Shown: piece after piece, positions 49,646 through 62,200 of the stretch
Numbering within the stretch: the stretch's first letter is position 1
Layout: the number at the start of each line of letters is the position of its first letter
Source: Closterium sp. NIES-65
Taxonomy: Eukaryota > Streptophyta > Zygnematophyceae > Desmidiales > Closteriaceae
Length of the DNA stretch: 64,000 nt
NCBI GenBank assembly: GCA_948144175.1
Contig: CANXME010000496.1
Span: 31,514 to 95,513 of the forward strand
Direction: 5' to 3'
Notes under the pieces: generated by a model
Told to the model about the DNA's origin: nothing
The model's input: the letters and a program-made list of their open reading frames with translations, nothing else
The model's database searches: none
Made by a program: the position numbers and the translations under genes

Positions 49646-51722
49646 TTTTGCAAGATTAAGTGCCCAGCGTGTGCAAAATTGCAAGAACAAGGGCCCAGTG
49701 TGTGCAAAATTGCAAGAACAAGGGCCTAGCTTGTGCAAAATTGCAAGAACAAGGGCCCAGAGTGTGCAAGATTGGAAGAACAAGGGCCCAGCGTGTGCAA
49801 AATTGCAAGATCAAGGGCCCAGCGAGTGCAAAATTGAAAGAACAAGGGCCCAGCGAGTGCAAAACTGCAAGAACAAGGGCCCAACGTGTGCAAGATTGGA
49901 AGAACAAGAGCCCAGCGTGTGCAAAATTGCAAGAACAAGGGCCCAGCGAGTGCAAAATTGAAAGAACAAGGGCCCAGCGAGTACAAAATTGCAAGAACAA
50001 GGGCCCATCGTGTGCAAGATTGGAAGAACAAGGGCCCAGCGTGTGCAAAATTGCAAGAACAAGGGCCCAGCGAGTGCAAAATTGAAAGAACAAGGGCCCA
50101 GCTTGTGCAAAATTGCAAAAACAAGGGCCCAGTAAGTGCAAAATTGCAAGAACAAGGGCCCACTGAGTGCAAAATTGCAAGAACAAGGGCCTTGGGAGTG
50201 CAAAATTGAAAGAACAAGGGCCCAGCATGTGCAAAATTGCAAGAACAAGGGCCCAGAGAGTGCAAAATTGCAAGAACAAGGGCCCAGCGAGTGCAAAATT
50301 GCAAGAACAAGGGCCCAACGTGTACAAAATTGCAAGAACAAGTGCCCAGCATGTGCAAAATTGCAAGAACAAGGGCCCAGCGTATGCAAAAGTGCAAGAA
50401 CAAGGGCCAGCGTGTGCAAAATTGCAAGAACAAAGGCCCAGCGAGTGCAAAAGTGCAAGGACAAGGGCCCGGCGAATGCAAAATTGCAAGAACAAAGTCC
50501 CAGCGAACGCAAAATTGCAAGAACAAAGGCCCAGTGTCTGCAAAAATGCAAGAACAAGGGCCCAGCTTGTGCAAAATTGCAAGAACAAGGGCCCAGCGAG
50601 TGCAAAATTGCAAGAACAAGGGCCCAACGAATGCAAAATTGCAAGCACAAAGGCCCAGCGTGTGCAAAAATGCAAGAACAAGGGCCCAGTGTGTGCAAAA
50701 TTGCAAGAACAAGGGCCCAGCGTGTGCAAAATTGCAAGAACAAGGGCCAAGCGTGTGCAAAATTGCAAGAACAAACGCCGAGGGAGTGCAAAATTGCAAG
50801 GACAAGGGCCCAGCGAGTGCAAGATTGGAAGAACAAGGGCCCAGCGTGTGCAAAATTGCAAGAACAAGGGCCCAGCGAGTGCAAAATTGAAAGAACAAAG
50901 GCCCAGCGTTAGCAAAATTGCAAGATAAAGGGCCCGACGTGTGCAAAATTGCAAGAACAAAGGCCCAGTGTCTGCAAAAATGCAAGAACAAGGGCCCAGC
51001 TTGTGCAAAATTGCAAGAACAAGGGCCCAGCGAGTGCAAAATTGCAAGAACAAGGGCCCAACGAATGCAAAATTGCAAGCACAAAGGCCCAGCGTGTGCA
51101 AAAATGCAAGAACAAGGGCCCAGCGTGTGCAAAATTGCAAGAACAAGCGCCCAGCGTGTGCGAAATTGCAAGAACAAGGGCCAAGCGTGTGCAAAATTGC
51201 AAGAACAAACGCCGAGGGAGTGCAAAATTGCAAGGACAAGGGCCCAGCGTGTGCAAAATTGCAAGAACAAGAGCCCAGCGTGTGCAAGATTGGAAGAACA
51301 AGGGCCCAGCGTGTGCAAAATTGCAAGAACAAGGGCCCAGCGAGTGCAAAATTGAAAGAACAAAGGCCCAGCGTTAGCAAATTGCAAGATAAAGGGCCCG
51401 ACGTGTGCAAAATTGCATGAACAAGGGCCCAGCGTGTGCAAAAGTGCAACAACAAGGGCCCAGCGAGTGCAAAAAAGCAAGAACAAGGGCTCACCGTGTG
51501 CACACTTGCAAGAACAAGGGCCCAGCGTGTGCAAAAGTGCAAGAACAAGGGCCCAGCGAGTGCAAAATTGCAAGAACAAGGGCTCACCGTGTGCACACTT
51601 GCAAGAACAAGGGCCCAGCGAGTGCAAAATTGCAAGAACAAGGGCCCAGCGTGTGCAAAATTGCAAGAACAAGGGCCCAGTGTGTGCAAAATTGCAAGAA
51701 CAAGGGCCCAGTGTGTGCAAAA
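49646..51722 (+). repeat. 31-bp satellite array, block 3b
   Basis: Counterpart of 29853-31929, with the same variant order including the 434-bp HOR pair and the CACACTTGC monomers before the Gag junction. No gene was seen. Confidence 0.97.
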
Positions 51723-53906
51723 GTGTCGCAGATGCAACAGTGCACCAAGATCATCTCGGTGCTCGACAAGTCGTGGGACAACCTCATCCCCACCCTCAAC
51801 GTTCAGCAGGACAAATGGACGCCTGAGTGGCTGCGGCATCAGATTCTGCAAGAGGACTTCCGCAGGCGCCACACGGGAGGTGGTGCTGCAAACAAAACTG
51901 CTGAGGGGTATGGAGCTGCAGGAGGCAGCAGAGGAAGAGGGGGAGGGAGAGGCCGAGGCCGTGGGAGAGGCTTTGACAGAGGGAGAGGCCGAGGTGACTA
52001 CAATGAGGGGCATGGGAGCTCTGGTGGCAGGGGGAGCACCCGAATGGAGGGTGCGTGCTGGTACTGCAAGAAGGCTGGACACCCGTGGTTCAAGTGTTTC
52101 AGCCGGCCTGAGGGATGGGCCCCTCCAGGCATGAAGCCGCCAAGTGGTGAACGTGCACGCGGTGGCGCTGTGCAAGGATCAGGTGCACAAGGTGATGGTG
52201 CACAAGGTAAAGCCGACCCTGGGATGTTCCTCATGGTTGAGGATGTGCAAGGGAGTGGGGGTGATGTGGGTTCAGTTGGGAAGGTTGTGATGCACCCCCT
52301 CACTCACTGGGTGATCGATTCAGGTTGCACGAGTCATATGACCCCACGGGCAGATTTGCTTGATGAGGTAAAACCTCCTGGGAAGATCAAGTTTGTGGCT
52401 GCCGCTTCAGGTGCTTTGCTCCCTGTGATTGGTGTTGGGAATGCTAAGGTGATGGGAGCCAATGGAGAGCTTGTGGGGCTTGGGAATGTGCTGTTGGTTG
52501 AAGGTTTGTCCGCTAACCTTCTTTCTGTGCGCCGGCTGCAGAAGAGCAAGGCTGAAGTTACCTTCGGCCCAACCAGCTGCCGTGCAAAGCTTGGGAAGTT
52601 GCTGCTGTGGAACTTGGAGGAGAAGAGCAGCTGCATCAAGGACCTGTGGCAGCTGCCCATCATCCCTTGGAAGGGGAAACCACCAGCAACAGCAAAGGCA
52701 GCGGGAGCGGCTAAAGCAACTGCGGGAGGAGAGGAGTCTGCACCAACTGCTGCGGCCATGGATGCAGTCAAGAAGGTGCAGCAGCCACAACAGCCACATG
52801 GTGAGGTGCTTGCTGGTGTGGATGCGACAGCTGCATGGGCAAAGGCTTCATCTGGGAGTGGTGAGGCTGATTGGGAGACGTGGCATGAGAGGCTGTGCCA
52901 TGTGAACATTCCTATGCTGCAGAAGTTGGTTAAGGATGGGTGCTTGAAGGGGCTGGAGGTGAAGGGGGGAGCAAAGGAGATTGGGAGCTGCCCTACCTGC
53001 CTTGAGACCAAATTCACGAAGTTTCCCTTCAGCAGCAGCACAGGACCAGCCAAGGCACCACTTGCACTAGTACACATGGATGTGGTGGGCCCCACGAGGG
53101 CCCTTTCTCTCTCGGGAAGCCGCTACTTCTTGACAATTGTGGACGACCACACACGTGCGGTGTGGGTGTACCCTCTCAAGACTAAGGGGGAGGTGGCAGC
53201 GGCTGTTCTTAAGGAGTGGATGCCGAGAGCACAAAGGGAGAGCGGACACAAGGTGAAGGTGATCCGCACTGACAACGGAGGAGAGTTCATCGGCGCTGAT
53301 TTTGAGAAGGAGCTGAAGCGGAAGGGGATCCAGCATCAGCTCACAGTGCCTTACAACCCTCAGCAGAATGGCGTGGCTGAGCGGTTCAACCGGACCCTGC
53401 AGGAAGGTGCTCGCACTCTCCTTGGGCGTGCAGGGCTGCCGGATCCGTTTTGGGTGACAGCACTGCGGCAGGTCGTTGTTGTGAAGAACCGGGTGCTGGC
53501 GACTGTGGGGGACAAGCAATGGGTCCCCTACACCAAGTGGTATGGGAGTGCGCCTGCAGTCAACATGCTGAGAACTTATGGCTGCATGGTGGTGTTTCAT
53601 GTGCCTAAGGAGAAGAGGGGAAAACTGGAAGCTTCTGGGAGATGGGGTGTGCACTTGGGGCTTGCTAAGGATCACAAGGGCTGGCTGATTTGGGACTTGA
53701 CCAGCCAGCAGCTGACTGTGTCAAGGAATGTGAAGTTCCTTGAGTCCTTGTACTACAAAGAGTGAAAGCAGCAGCAGCAGCAGAAGCTTCCTACGACACC
53801 GCTAATTGTCGAGGCCGATGAGGTGCAGCGGCCTTCGAGGCAGGTGGAGGTTTGTGTCTCCAAGGAGGAGATCTCTGGGGTGACTGATGATGGGGGAGAA
53901 CCTGAG

Positions 53907-53942
<36 letters not shown>

Positions 53943-55295
53943 CAAGGTGCTCCACAAGGTGCCGGACGTACGGCTGACCGTCCTAGGAGGGATGTGCGCC
54001 CTCCTAACATGCTGACCTATGCAAGCCGTGGCAAGCCAAAGGTGGTGAGGGCTGGGAGTGTGGCTGAGTAGTGTGATGAGGATGAGATAGCACACTGCTA
54101 CTGGGCAGCCGTCCCTGAGCCCAAGACGCTAGCTGATGGGAGCGGCAGGGTGTGCAGGCTGAAGAAGGCCATCTATGGCCTGAAGCAGGCTCCTCGTGCA
54201 TGGTACCACAAGTTAGAGGAGACTCTGCTGGCTGGGGGTTTCAAGAAGAGTGAGTGTGATCACAGCTTGTTCCTGCTGCAGGAGAAGGAGCAGTTTCTCA
54301 TGCTCCTGGTGTATGTGGACGACATCCTGCTCTTCTCTGATTCGTCTGCAATGATTGAGCATGTGGAGGAGATGCTGGAGATGCAGTTCAAGTGCTCCAA
54401 GATGGGAGATGTGAAGTACTATTTAGGGATGCATGTGGAGAGGGACCTTGACAAGGGAATGTTGAGGTTGCACCAGAGAAAGTATTGTGAGGGGCTGGCT
54501 GAGAAGTATGGGCTGCAAGATGGAGGAAAGCCAGCCACCCCACTGCCTTCGGGGTTCACTGTGGAGCCCTGTGCTGATGAGGAGGTGGTGGGTGAGAGTG
54601 ACAGGAAACTTTTTCATTCCATGGTTGGGGCACTCAACTATGCGGCTAACCACACACGGCCTGACATTGGCTTTGCAACATCCAGGCTTGCCAGTGTGGT
54701 TTCACGCCCCAGTCATGAGCAGCTGGAAGCGGCCAAGAGGTTGGTCCGCTATGTGAGTGCAACGGCATCAGTGGGTTTGGAGTACAGTGCTGTGAGGCAG
54801 AGGCTGCAGAGGGGTGCAGCTGATTTGAGCAAGGGGGAGATGCTCCTGAACTGCTACACTGACGCTAGCTTCAACTCGGTGAAAGTGGATGGCACCAGCA
54901 TTGGAGGCTATGTGTGCCTGTTCGGAGGTGGTGCAGTGAGCTGGCGCAGTAAGAAGTAGAATGAAGTGGGGCAGTCCTCGTGTGAGACAGAGTACATGGC
55001 CCTGCATCATGGGGCAAAGGAGGTGGTGTGGCTGAGGCGTTTGTTGGAGGAGATTGGAGTTGGTCAGAGGGAGCCGACTGTGATTTTCTGTGACAATGAG
55101 TCGGCGGTGAAGCTAGCGAAGAATGCTTGTCTTCATGGGCTGACCAAACACATCAGGCCTAAGTGGCACTGGGTGAGAAGGCTCCTGGACAAGGAGGTGC
55201 GGCTGGAGATTGTGAAGACCCATCAGCAGGCGGCTGACATTCTCACCAAGCGCCTGGCTGAATCTGAGCATTGGAAGGGCATGAAGCTTGCTTGA
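51723..55295 (+). pseudogene. Copia gag-pol remnant (copy 4)
   Basis: Landmarks lie 19793 bp right of copy 3 through integrase and reverse transcriptase: CCHC knuckle near 52056-52097, protease DSG near 52317, integrase first Asp at 53079, nine CAG codons at 53913-53939, and YVDD at 54312-54323. RNase H with TDASF (near 54860) and FCDNE follows, then ADILTKRL near the end at 55295. Roles are those of the Copia family. The coding part is broken and does not form one continuous polyprotein. Confidence 0.92.
53913..53939 (+). repeat. CAG microsatellite (nine units) in Copia copy 4
   Basis: Same nine CAG units as in copy 3. Equal length of a fast-changing tract supports very recent separation of the two copies. 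Confidence 0.9.
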
Positions 55296-55326
55296 GCTAT
55301 GACATGTGGGATGATGGTTGGCAGCC

Positions 55327-55336
55327 AGAGGGGGAG
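55327..55336 (+). promoter_or_regulatory. Polypurine tract of Copia copy 4
   Basis: AGAGGGGGAG two bases before the LTR start. Confidence 0.8.
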
Positions 55337-55338
55337 TT

Positions 55339-56210
55339 TGTTGAGTGATGCTACCATTCGCATTCACGTCTGTCTGCCTCCCATCATATGTTCGTGCGTT
55401 GCATGCGTGTTGTGAGTGTGTGCAGAAATTTGTGTTTTGTGCGGTTTGGTTTTTCTGAGTGTGTGTGTGTGTGAATGTTATTTGGCTTGAGCAGATATCT
55501 GAAGTGACTCCTCTGCTCAAGAGCTTTCCGAGGAACCAAGTATCGCTTCAATCGGAGCACGAACAAGAAAGTTACGAACGTTGGAGTTCGTATGCTTTTG
55601 ATATTTGGTTGTGGTGACTATGGGAAGTTGTGGGGTTGACTCAATATGGGGTACAGACTTTTGAGGGTTGGGAAATTCGTCTTTTCTACTGTATTTGCTG
55701 CCAAATGGTTGGGAGAAACCAAACCAGGCTGGCAAGTGTGGCCAAGTTGGGTTGAGGTGGATTATGGAGGTTGGGATAGTGACAAAGGTCAAAGTTGGGT
55801 TGCCTATGGGGAAGGGAATTGTATGGCATGGGGTTTCCTTGGTTGGGGACTCTCTTGGGACCTTCCCTCTCGTCCTCCTCATCCCTTCCACCTGGTTTAG
55901 TGCTACTCCAATTTCTCTTGTGTGAACTTGTGTAAACTTTGTGATTGAGTTAAGATTCTATGGCAGCATACCCCCTAGTGCGCCGAACTTGATAGCTCAA
56001 GAAATACTTCACCTTTTCGCATGTATTAACTTGGGAATTGTAGCCACGGAGTAGAGCTACAACATATTCGAGTTTGATGAAGTTTTGACTGTGAACTTTT
56101 TGTCGACGGCGTTTCTTGTGAACTCGACTTTTCTGTTCAGAAACTAGGCCCAACGATGTTGAGATATTTTGGCTACTAATCTTCATAGACTCGGTCCTCA
56201 GTCTCTAACA
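55339..56210 (+). repeat. 3' LTR of Copia copy 4
   Basis: TGTTGAG to CTCTAACA, 872 bp, the same length as the LTR of copy 3. Satellite (CAAAATTGCAAG) follows directly. Confidence 0.88.
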
Positions 56211-59200
56211 CAAAATTGCAAGAACAAACGCCCAGCGACTGCAAAATTGCAAGGACAATGGCCCAGCGTGTGCAAAATTGCAAGAACAAGAGCCCAGCGT
56301 GTGCAAGATTGGAAGAACAAGGGCCCAGCGTGTGCAAAATTGCAAGAACAAGGGCCCAGCGAGTGCAAAATTGAAAGAACAAAGGCCCAGCGTTTGCAAA
56401 ATTGCAAGAACAAGGGCCCGACGTGTGCAAAATTGCATGAACAAGGGCCCAGCGTGTGCAAAAGTGCAACAACAAGGGCCCAGCGAGTGCAAAAATGCAA
56501 GAACAAGGGCTCACCACGTGCACACTTGCAAGAACAAGGGCGCAGCGTGTGTAAAAGTGCAAGAACAAGGGCCCAGCGTGTGCAAAATTGAAAGAACAAG
56601 GGCCCAGCGTGTACAAAATTGCAAGAACAAAGGCCAAGCGTGTGCTAAATTGCAAGAACAAGGGCCCAGCGTGTGCACACTTGCAAGAACAAGGGCCCAG
56701 CGAGTGCAAAATTGCAAGAACAAGGGCCCAGCGTGTTCAAAATTGCAAGAACAAGGGCCCAATGTGTGCAAAATTGCAAGAACAAGGGCCCAGCGAGTGC
56801 AAATTTGCCAGAACAAGGGCCCAGCGAGTGCAAAATGGCAAGAACAAGGGCCCTGCGTGTGCAAAATTGCAAGAACAAGGGCCCACCGTGTGCACAATTG
56901 CAAGAACAAAGGCCCAGCGTGTGCATAAGTGCAAGAACAAGGGTCCGGCGTGTGCAAAATTGCAAGAACAAAGGCCCAGCGAGTGCAAAATTGCAAGGAC
57001 AAGGGCCCTGCGTGTGCGAAATTGCAAGAACAAGGGCCCAGCGTGTGCAAAATTGCGAGAACAAGTGCCCAGCGTGTGCAAAATTGCAAGAACAAAGGCC
57101 CAGCGAGTGCAAAATTGCAAGGACAAGGGCCCAGCGTGTGCAAATTTGCAAGAACAAGGGCCCAGCGTGTGCAAGATTGGAAGAACAAGGACCCAGCGTG
57201 TGCAAAATTGCAAGAACAAGGGCCCAGCGAGTGCAAAATTGAAAGAACAAGGGCCCAGCGTGTGCAAAATTGCAAGAACAAGGGCCCAACGTGTGCAAAA
57301 TTGCAAGAACAAGGGCCCAGCGAGTGCAAAATTGCAAGAACAAGGGCCTAATGACTGCAAAATTGCAAGAACAAAGGCCCAGCGTGTGCAAAAATGCAAG
57401 AACAAGGGCCCACGGAGTGCAAAATTGAAAGAACAAGGGCCCAGCGTGTGCAAAATTGCAAGAACAAGGGCTCGATGTGTGCAAAATTGCAAGAACAAAG
57501 GCCCAGCGAGTGCAAAACTGCAAGAACAAGGGCCGAGCAAATGCAAAATTGCAAGATCAAAGGCCCAGCGTGTGCAAAAATGCAAGAACAAGGGCCCAGC
57601 ATTTGCAAAATTGCGAGAACAAGGGCCCAGCGTGTGCAAAAGTGCAAGAACAAGGGCCGAGCGAGTGCAAAATTGCAAGAACAAGGGCTCACCGTGTGCA
57701 AAATTGCAAGAGCAAGGGCCCAGCGTGTGCAAAATTGCAAGAACAAGGGCCCAGCGAGTGCAAAATTGCAAGAACAAGGGCCCAGCGAATGCAAAATTGC
57801 AAGAACAAAGGCCTAGCGTGTGCAAAAATGCAAGAACAAGGGCCCTGCGTGTGCAAAATTGCGAGAACAAGGGCCCAGTGTGTGCAAAAGTGCAAGAACA
57901 AGGGCCCAGCGAGTGCAAAATTGCAAGAACAAGGCTCACCGTGTGCAAAATTGTAAGAACAAGGGCCTAGCGTGTGCAAAATTGCAAGAACAAGGGCCCA
58001 GCGTGTGCAAAATTGCAAGAACAAGGGCCCAGCGTGTGCAAAATTGCAAGAACAAGGGCCCAACGTGTGCAAAATTGCAAGAGCAAGGGCCCAGCGTGTG
58101 CACACTTGCAAGAACAAGGGCCCAGCGTATGCAAAATTGCAAGAACAAGGGCCCGACGTGTGCCAAATTGCAAGAACAAGGGCCCAACGAGTGCAAAATT
58201 GCAAGAACAAGGGCCCAGCGAGTGCAAAATTGCAAGAACAAGAGCCCAGCGTGTTCAAAATTGCAAGAACAAGGGCCCAGCGTGTGCAAAATTGCAAGAA
58301 AAAGGGCCCACGAGTGCAAAATTGCAAGAACAAGGGCCCAGCGAGTGCAAAATTGCAAGAACAAGGGCCCTGCGTGTGCAAAATTGCAAGAACAAGGGCC
58401 TACCGTGTGCAAAATTGCAAGAACAAAGGCCCAGCGTGTGCAAAATTGCAAGAACAAGGGCCCAGCGTGTGCAAAATTGCAAGAACAAGGGCTGACTCTG
58501 TGCAAAATTGCAAGAACAAGGGCCCAGCGTGTGCAAAATTGCAAGAACAAGGGCCCAGGAAGTGCAAAATTGCAAGATTAAGGGCCCAGCAAATGCAAAA
58601 TTGCAAGAACAAAGGCCCAGCGTGTGCAAAAATGCAAGAACAAGGGCCCAGCGTGTGCAAAATTGCGAGAACAAGGGCCCAGCGAGTGCAAAATTGCAAG
58701 AACAAGGGCCCAGCGAATGCAAAATTGCAAGAACAAAGGCCCAGCGTGTGCAAAAATGCAAGAACAAGGGCCCAGCGTGTGCAAAATTGCGAGAACAAGG
58801 GCCCAGCGAGTGCAAAATTGCAAGAACAAGGGCCCATCGAATGCAAAATTGCAAGAACAAAGGCCTAGCGTGTGCAAAAATGCAAGAACAAGGGCCCTGC
58901 GTGTGCAAAATTGCGAGAACAAGGGCCCAGTGTGTGCAAAAGTGCAAGAACAAGGGCCCACCGAGTGCAAAATTGCAAGAACAAGGGCTCACCGTGTGCA
59001 AAATTGTAAGAACAAGGGCCCAGCGTGTGCAAAATTGCAAGAACAAGGGCCCAACGTGTGCAAAATTGCAAGAACAAGGGCCCAGCGTGTACAAAATTGC
59101 AAGAACAAGGGCCCAGCGTGTGCAAAATTGCAAGAGCAAGGGCCCAGCGTGTGCACACTTGCAAGAACAAGGGCCCAGCGTGTGCAAAATTGCAATAACA

Positions 59201-62200
59201 AGGGCCCGACGTGTGCCAAATTGCAAGACAAGGGCCCAGCGAGTGCAAAATTGCAAGAAAAAGGGCCCAGCGAGTGCAAAATTGCAAGAACAAGTGCCCA
59301 ACGTGTTCAAAATTGCAAGAACAAGGGCCCAGCGTGTGCAAAATTGCAAGAACAAGGGCCCACGAGTGCAAAATTGCAAGAACAAGGGCCCAGCGAGTGC
59401 AAAATTGCAAGAACAAGGGCCCTGCGTGTGCAAAATTGCAATACAAGGGCCTACCGTGTGCAAAATTGCAAGAACAAAGGCCCAGCGTGTGCAAAATTGC
59501 AAGAACAAGGGCCCAGCTTGTGCAAAATTGCAAGAACAAAGGCCCAGCGAGTGCAAAATTGCAAGGACAAGGGCCTAGCGTGTGCAAAATTGCAAGAACA
59601 AGGGCCCAGCGTGTGCAAAATTGCAAGAACAAGGGCTGACTCTGTGCAAAATTGCAAGAACAAGGGCCCAGCGTGTGCAAAATTGCAAGAACAAAGGCCC
59701 AGGAAGTGAAAAATTGCAAGAACAAGGGCCCAGCGAATGCAAAATTGCAAGAACAAAGGCCCAGCGTGTGCAAAAATGCAAGAACAAGGGCCCAGCGAGT
59801 GCAAAATTGCAAGAACAAGGGCCCAGCGAATGCAAAATTGCAAGAACAAAGGCCCAGTGTGTGCAAAAATGCAAGAACAAGGGCCCAGCGTGTGCAAAAT
59901 TGCGAAAACAAGGGCCCAGCGAGTGCAAAATTGCAAAAACAAGGGCCCATGGAATGCAAAATTGCAATAACAAAGGCCAAGCGTGTGCAAAAATGCAAGA
60001 ACAAGGGCCCGGCGTGTACAAAATTGCAAGAACAAGGGCCCAGCGAATGCAAAATTGCAAGGACAAAGGCCCAGTGTCTGCAAAAATGCAAGAACAAGGG
60101 CCCAGCGTGTGCAAAATTGCAAGAACAAGGGCCCAGCGAGTGCAAAATTGCAAGAACAAGGGCCCAACGAATGCAAAATTGCAAGAACAAAGGCCCAGCG
60201 TATGCAAAAATGCAAGAACAAGGGCCCAGCGTGTGCAAAATTGCAAGAACAAGGGCCCAGCGTGTGCAAAATTGCAAGAACAAGGGCCAAGCGTGTGCAA
60301 AATTGCAAGAACAAACGCCCAGCAAGTGCAAAATTGCAAGGACAAGGACCCAGCGTTGGCAAAATTGCAAGAACAAGAGCCTAGAGTGTGCAAGATTGGA
60401 AGAACAAGGGCCCAGCGTGTGCAAAATTGCAAGAACAAGGGCCCAGCGAGTGCAAAATTGAAAGAACAAAGGCCCAGCGTTTGCAAAATTGCAAGAACAA
60501 GGGCCCGACGTGTGCAAAATTGCATGAACAAGGGCCCAGCGTGTGCAAAAGTGCAACAACAAGGGCCCAACGAGTGCAAAAATGCAAGAACAAGGGCTCA
60601 CCGTGTGCACACTTGCAAGAACAAGGGCCCAGCGTGGGCAAAAGTGCAAGAACAAGGGCCCAGCGAGTGCAAAATTGCAAGAACAATGGCTCACCGTGTG
60701 CACACTTGCAAGAACAAGGGCCCAGCGTGTGCAAAATTGCAAGAACAAGGGCCCAGAGTGTGCAAGATAGGAAGAACAAGGGCCCAGCGTGTGCAAAATG
60801 GCAAGAACAAGGGCCTAGCGAGTGCAAAATTGAAAGAACAAGGGCCCAGCGAGTGCAAAATTGCAAGAACAAGGGCCCATCGTGTGCAAGATTGGAAGAA
60901 CAAGGGCCCAGCGTGTGCACAATTGCAAGAACAAGGGCCCAGCAAGAGCAAAATTGAAAGAACAAGGGCCCAGCGTGTGCAAAATTGCAAGAACAAGGGC
61001 CTAGTGAGTGCAAAATTGGGAGAACAACGGCCCACTGAGTGCAAAATTGCAAGAACAAGGGCCCAGCGAGTGCAAAATTGCAAGAACAAGGGCCCAGCGT
61101 GTGCAAAATTGCAAGAACAAGGGCCCAGCGTGTGCAAAACTGCAAGAACAAGGGCTGACTCTGTGCACAATTGCAAGAACAAGGGCCCAGCGTGTGCAAA
61201 ATTGCAAGAACAAAGGCCCAGGAAGTGCAAAATTGCAAGAACAAGGGCCCAGCGAATGCAAAATTGCAAGAACAAAGGCCCAGCGTGTGCAAAAATGCAA
61301 GAACAAGGGCCCAGCGAGTGCAAAATTGCAAGAACAAGGGCCCAGCGAATGCAAAATTGCAAGAACAAAGGCCCAGCGTGTGCAAAAATGCAAGAACAAG
61401 GGCCCAGCGTGTGCAAATTTGCGAAAACAAGGGCCCAGCGAGTGCAAAATTGCAAGAACAAGGGCCCATCGAATGCAAAATTGCAATAACAATGGCCAAG
61501 CGTGTGCAAAAATGCAAGAACAAGGGCCCGGCGTGTACAAAATTGCAAGAACAAGGGCCCAGCGAATGCAAAATTGCAAGAACAAAGGCCCAGGGTCTGC
61601 AAAAATGCAAGAACAAGGGCCCAGCGTGTGCAAAATTGCAAGAACAAGGGCCCGGCGAGTGCAAAATTGCAAGAACAAGGGCCCAACGAATGCAAAATTG
61701 CAAGAACAAAGGCCCAGCGTATGCAAAAATGCAAGAACAAGGGCCCAGCGTGTGCAAAATTGCAAGAACAAGGGCCCAGCGTGTGCAAAATTGCAAGAAC
61801 AAGGGCCAAGCGTGTGCAAAATTGCAAGAACAAACGCCCAGCAAGTGCAAAATTGCAAGGACAAGGACCCAGCGTTGGCAAAATTGCAAGAACAAGAGCC
61901 TAGAGTGTGCAAGATTGGAAGAACAAGGGCCCAGCGTGTGCAAAATTGCAAGAACAAGGGCCCAGCGAGTGCAAAATTGAAAGAACAAAGGCCAGCGTTT
62001 GCAAAATTGCAAGAACAAGGGCCCGACGTGTGCAAAATTGCATGAACAAGGGCCCAGCGTGTGCAAAAGTGCAACAACAAGGGCCCAACGAGTGCAAAAA
62101 TGCAAGAACAAGGGCTACCATGTGCACACTTGCAAGAACAAGGGCCCAGCGTGTGCAAAAAGCGCAAGAACAAGGGCCCATCGAGTGCAAAATTGCAAGA

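Larger units (their letters stand above)
51723..56210 (+). mobile_element. Ty1/copia LTR retrotransposon, copy 4 (no 5' LTR, broken)
   Basis: Near twin of copy 3 in composite unit B. Parts: Gag tail, protease, integrase, Gln-rich linker, reverse transcriptase, RNase H, polypurine tract and 3' LTR. It starts inside gag at the same base as copies 2 and 3. It is broken, with roughly three changes, and is the best preserved of the Gag-bearing copies. Very high similarity to copy 3 points to recent duplication or to an assembly duplicate. Confidence 0.95.
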
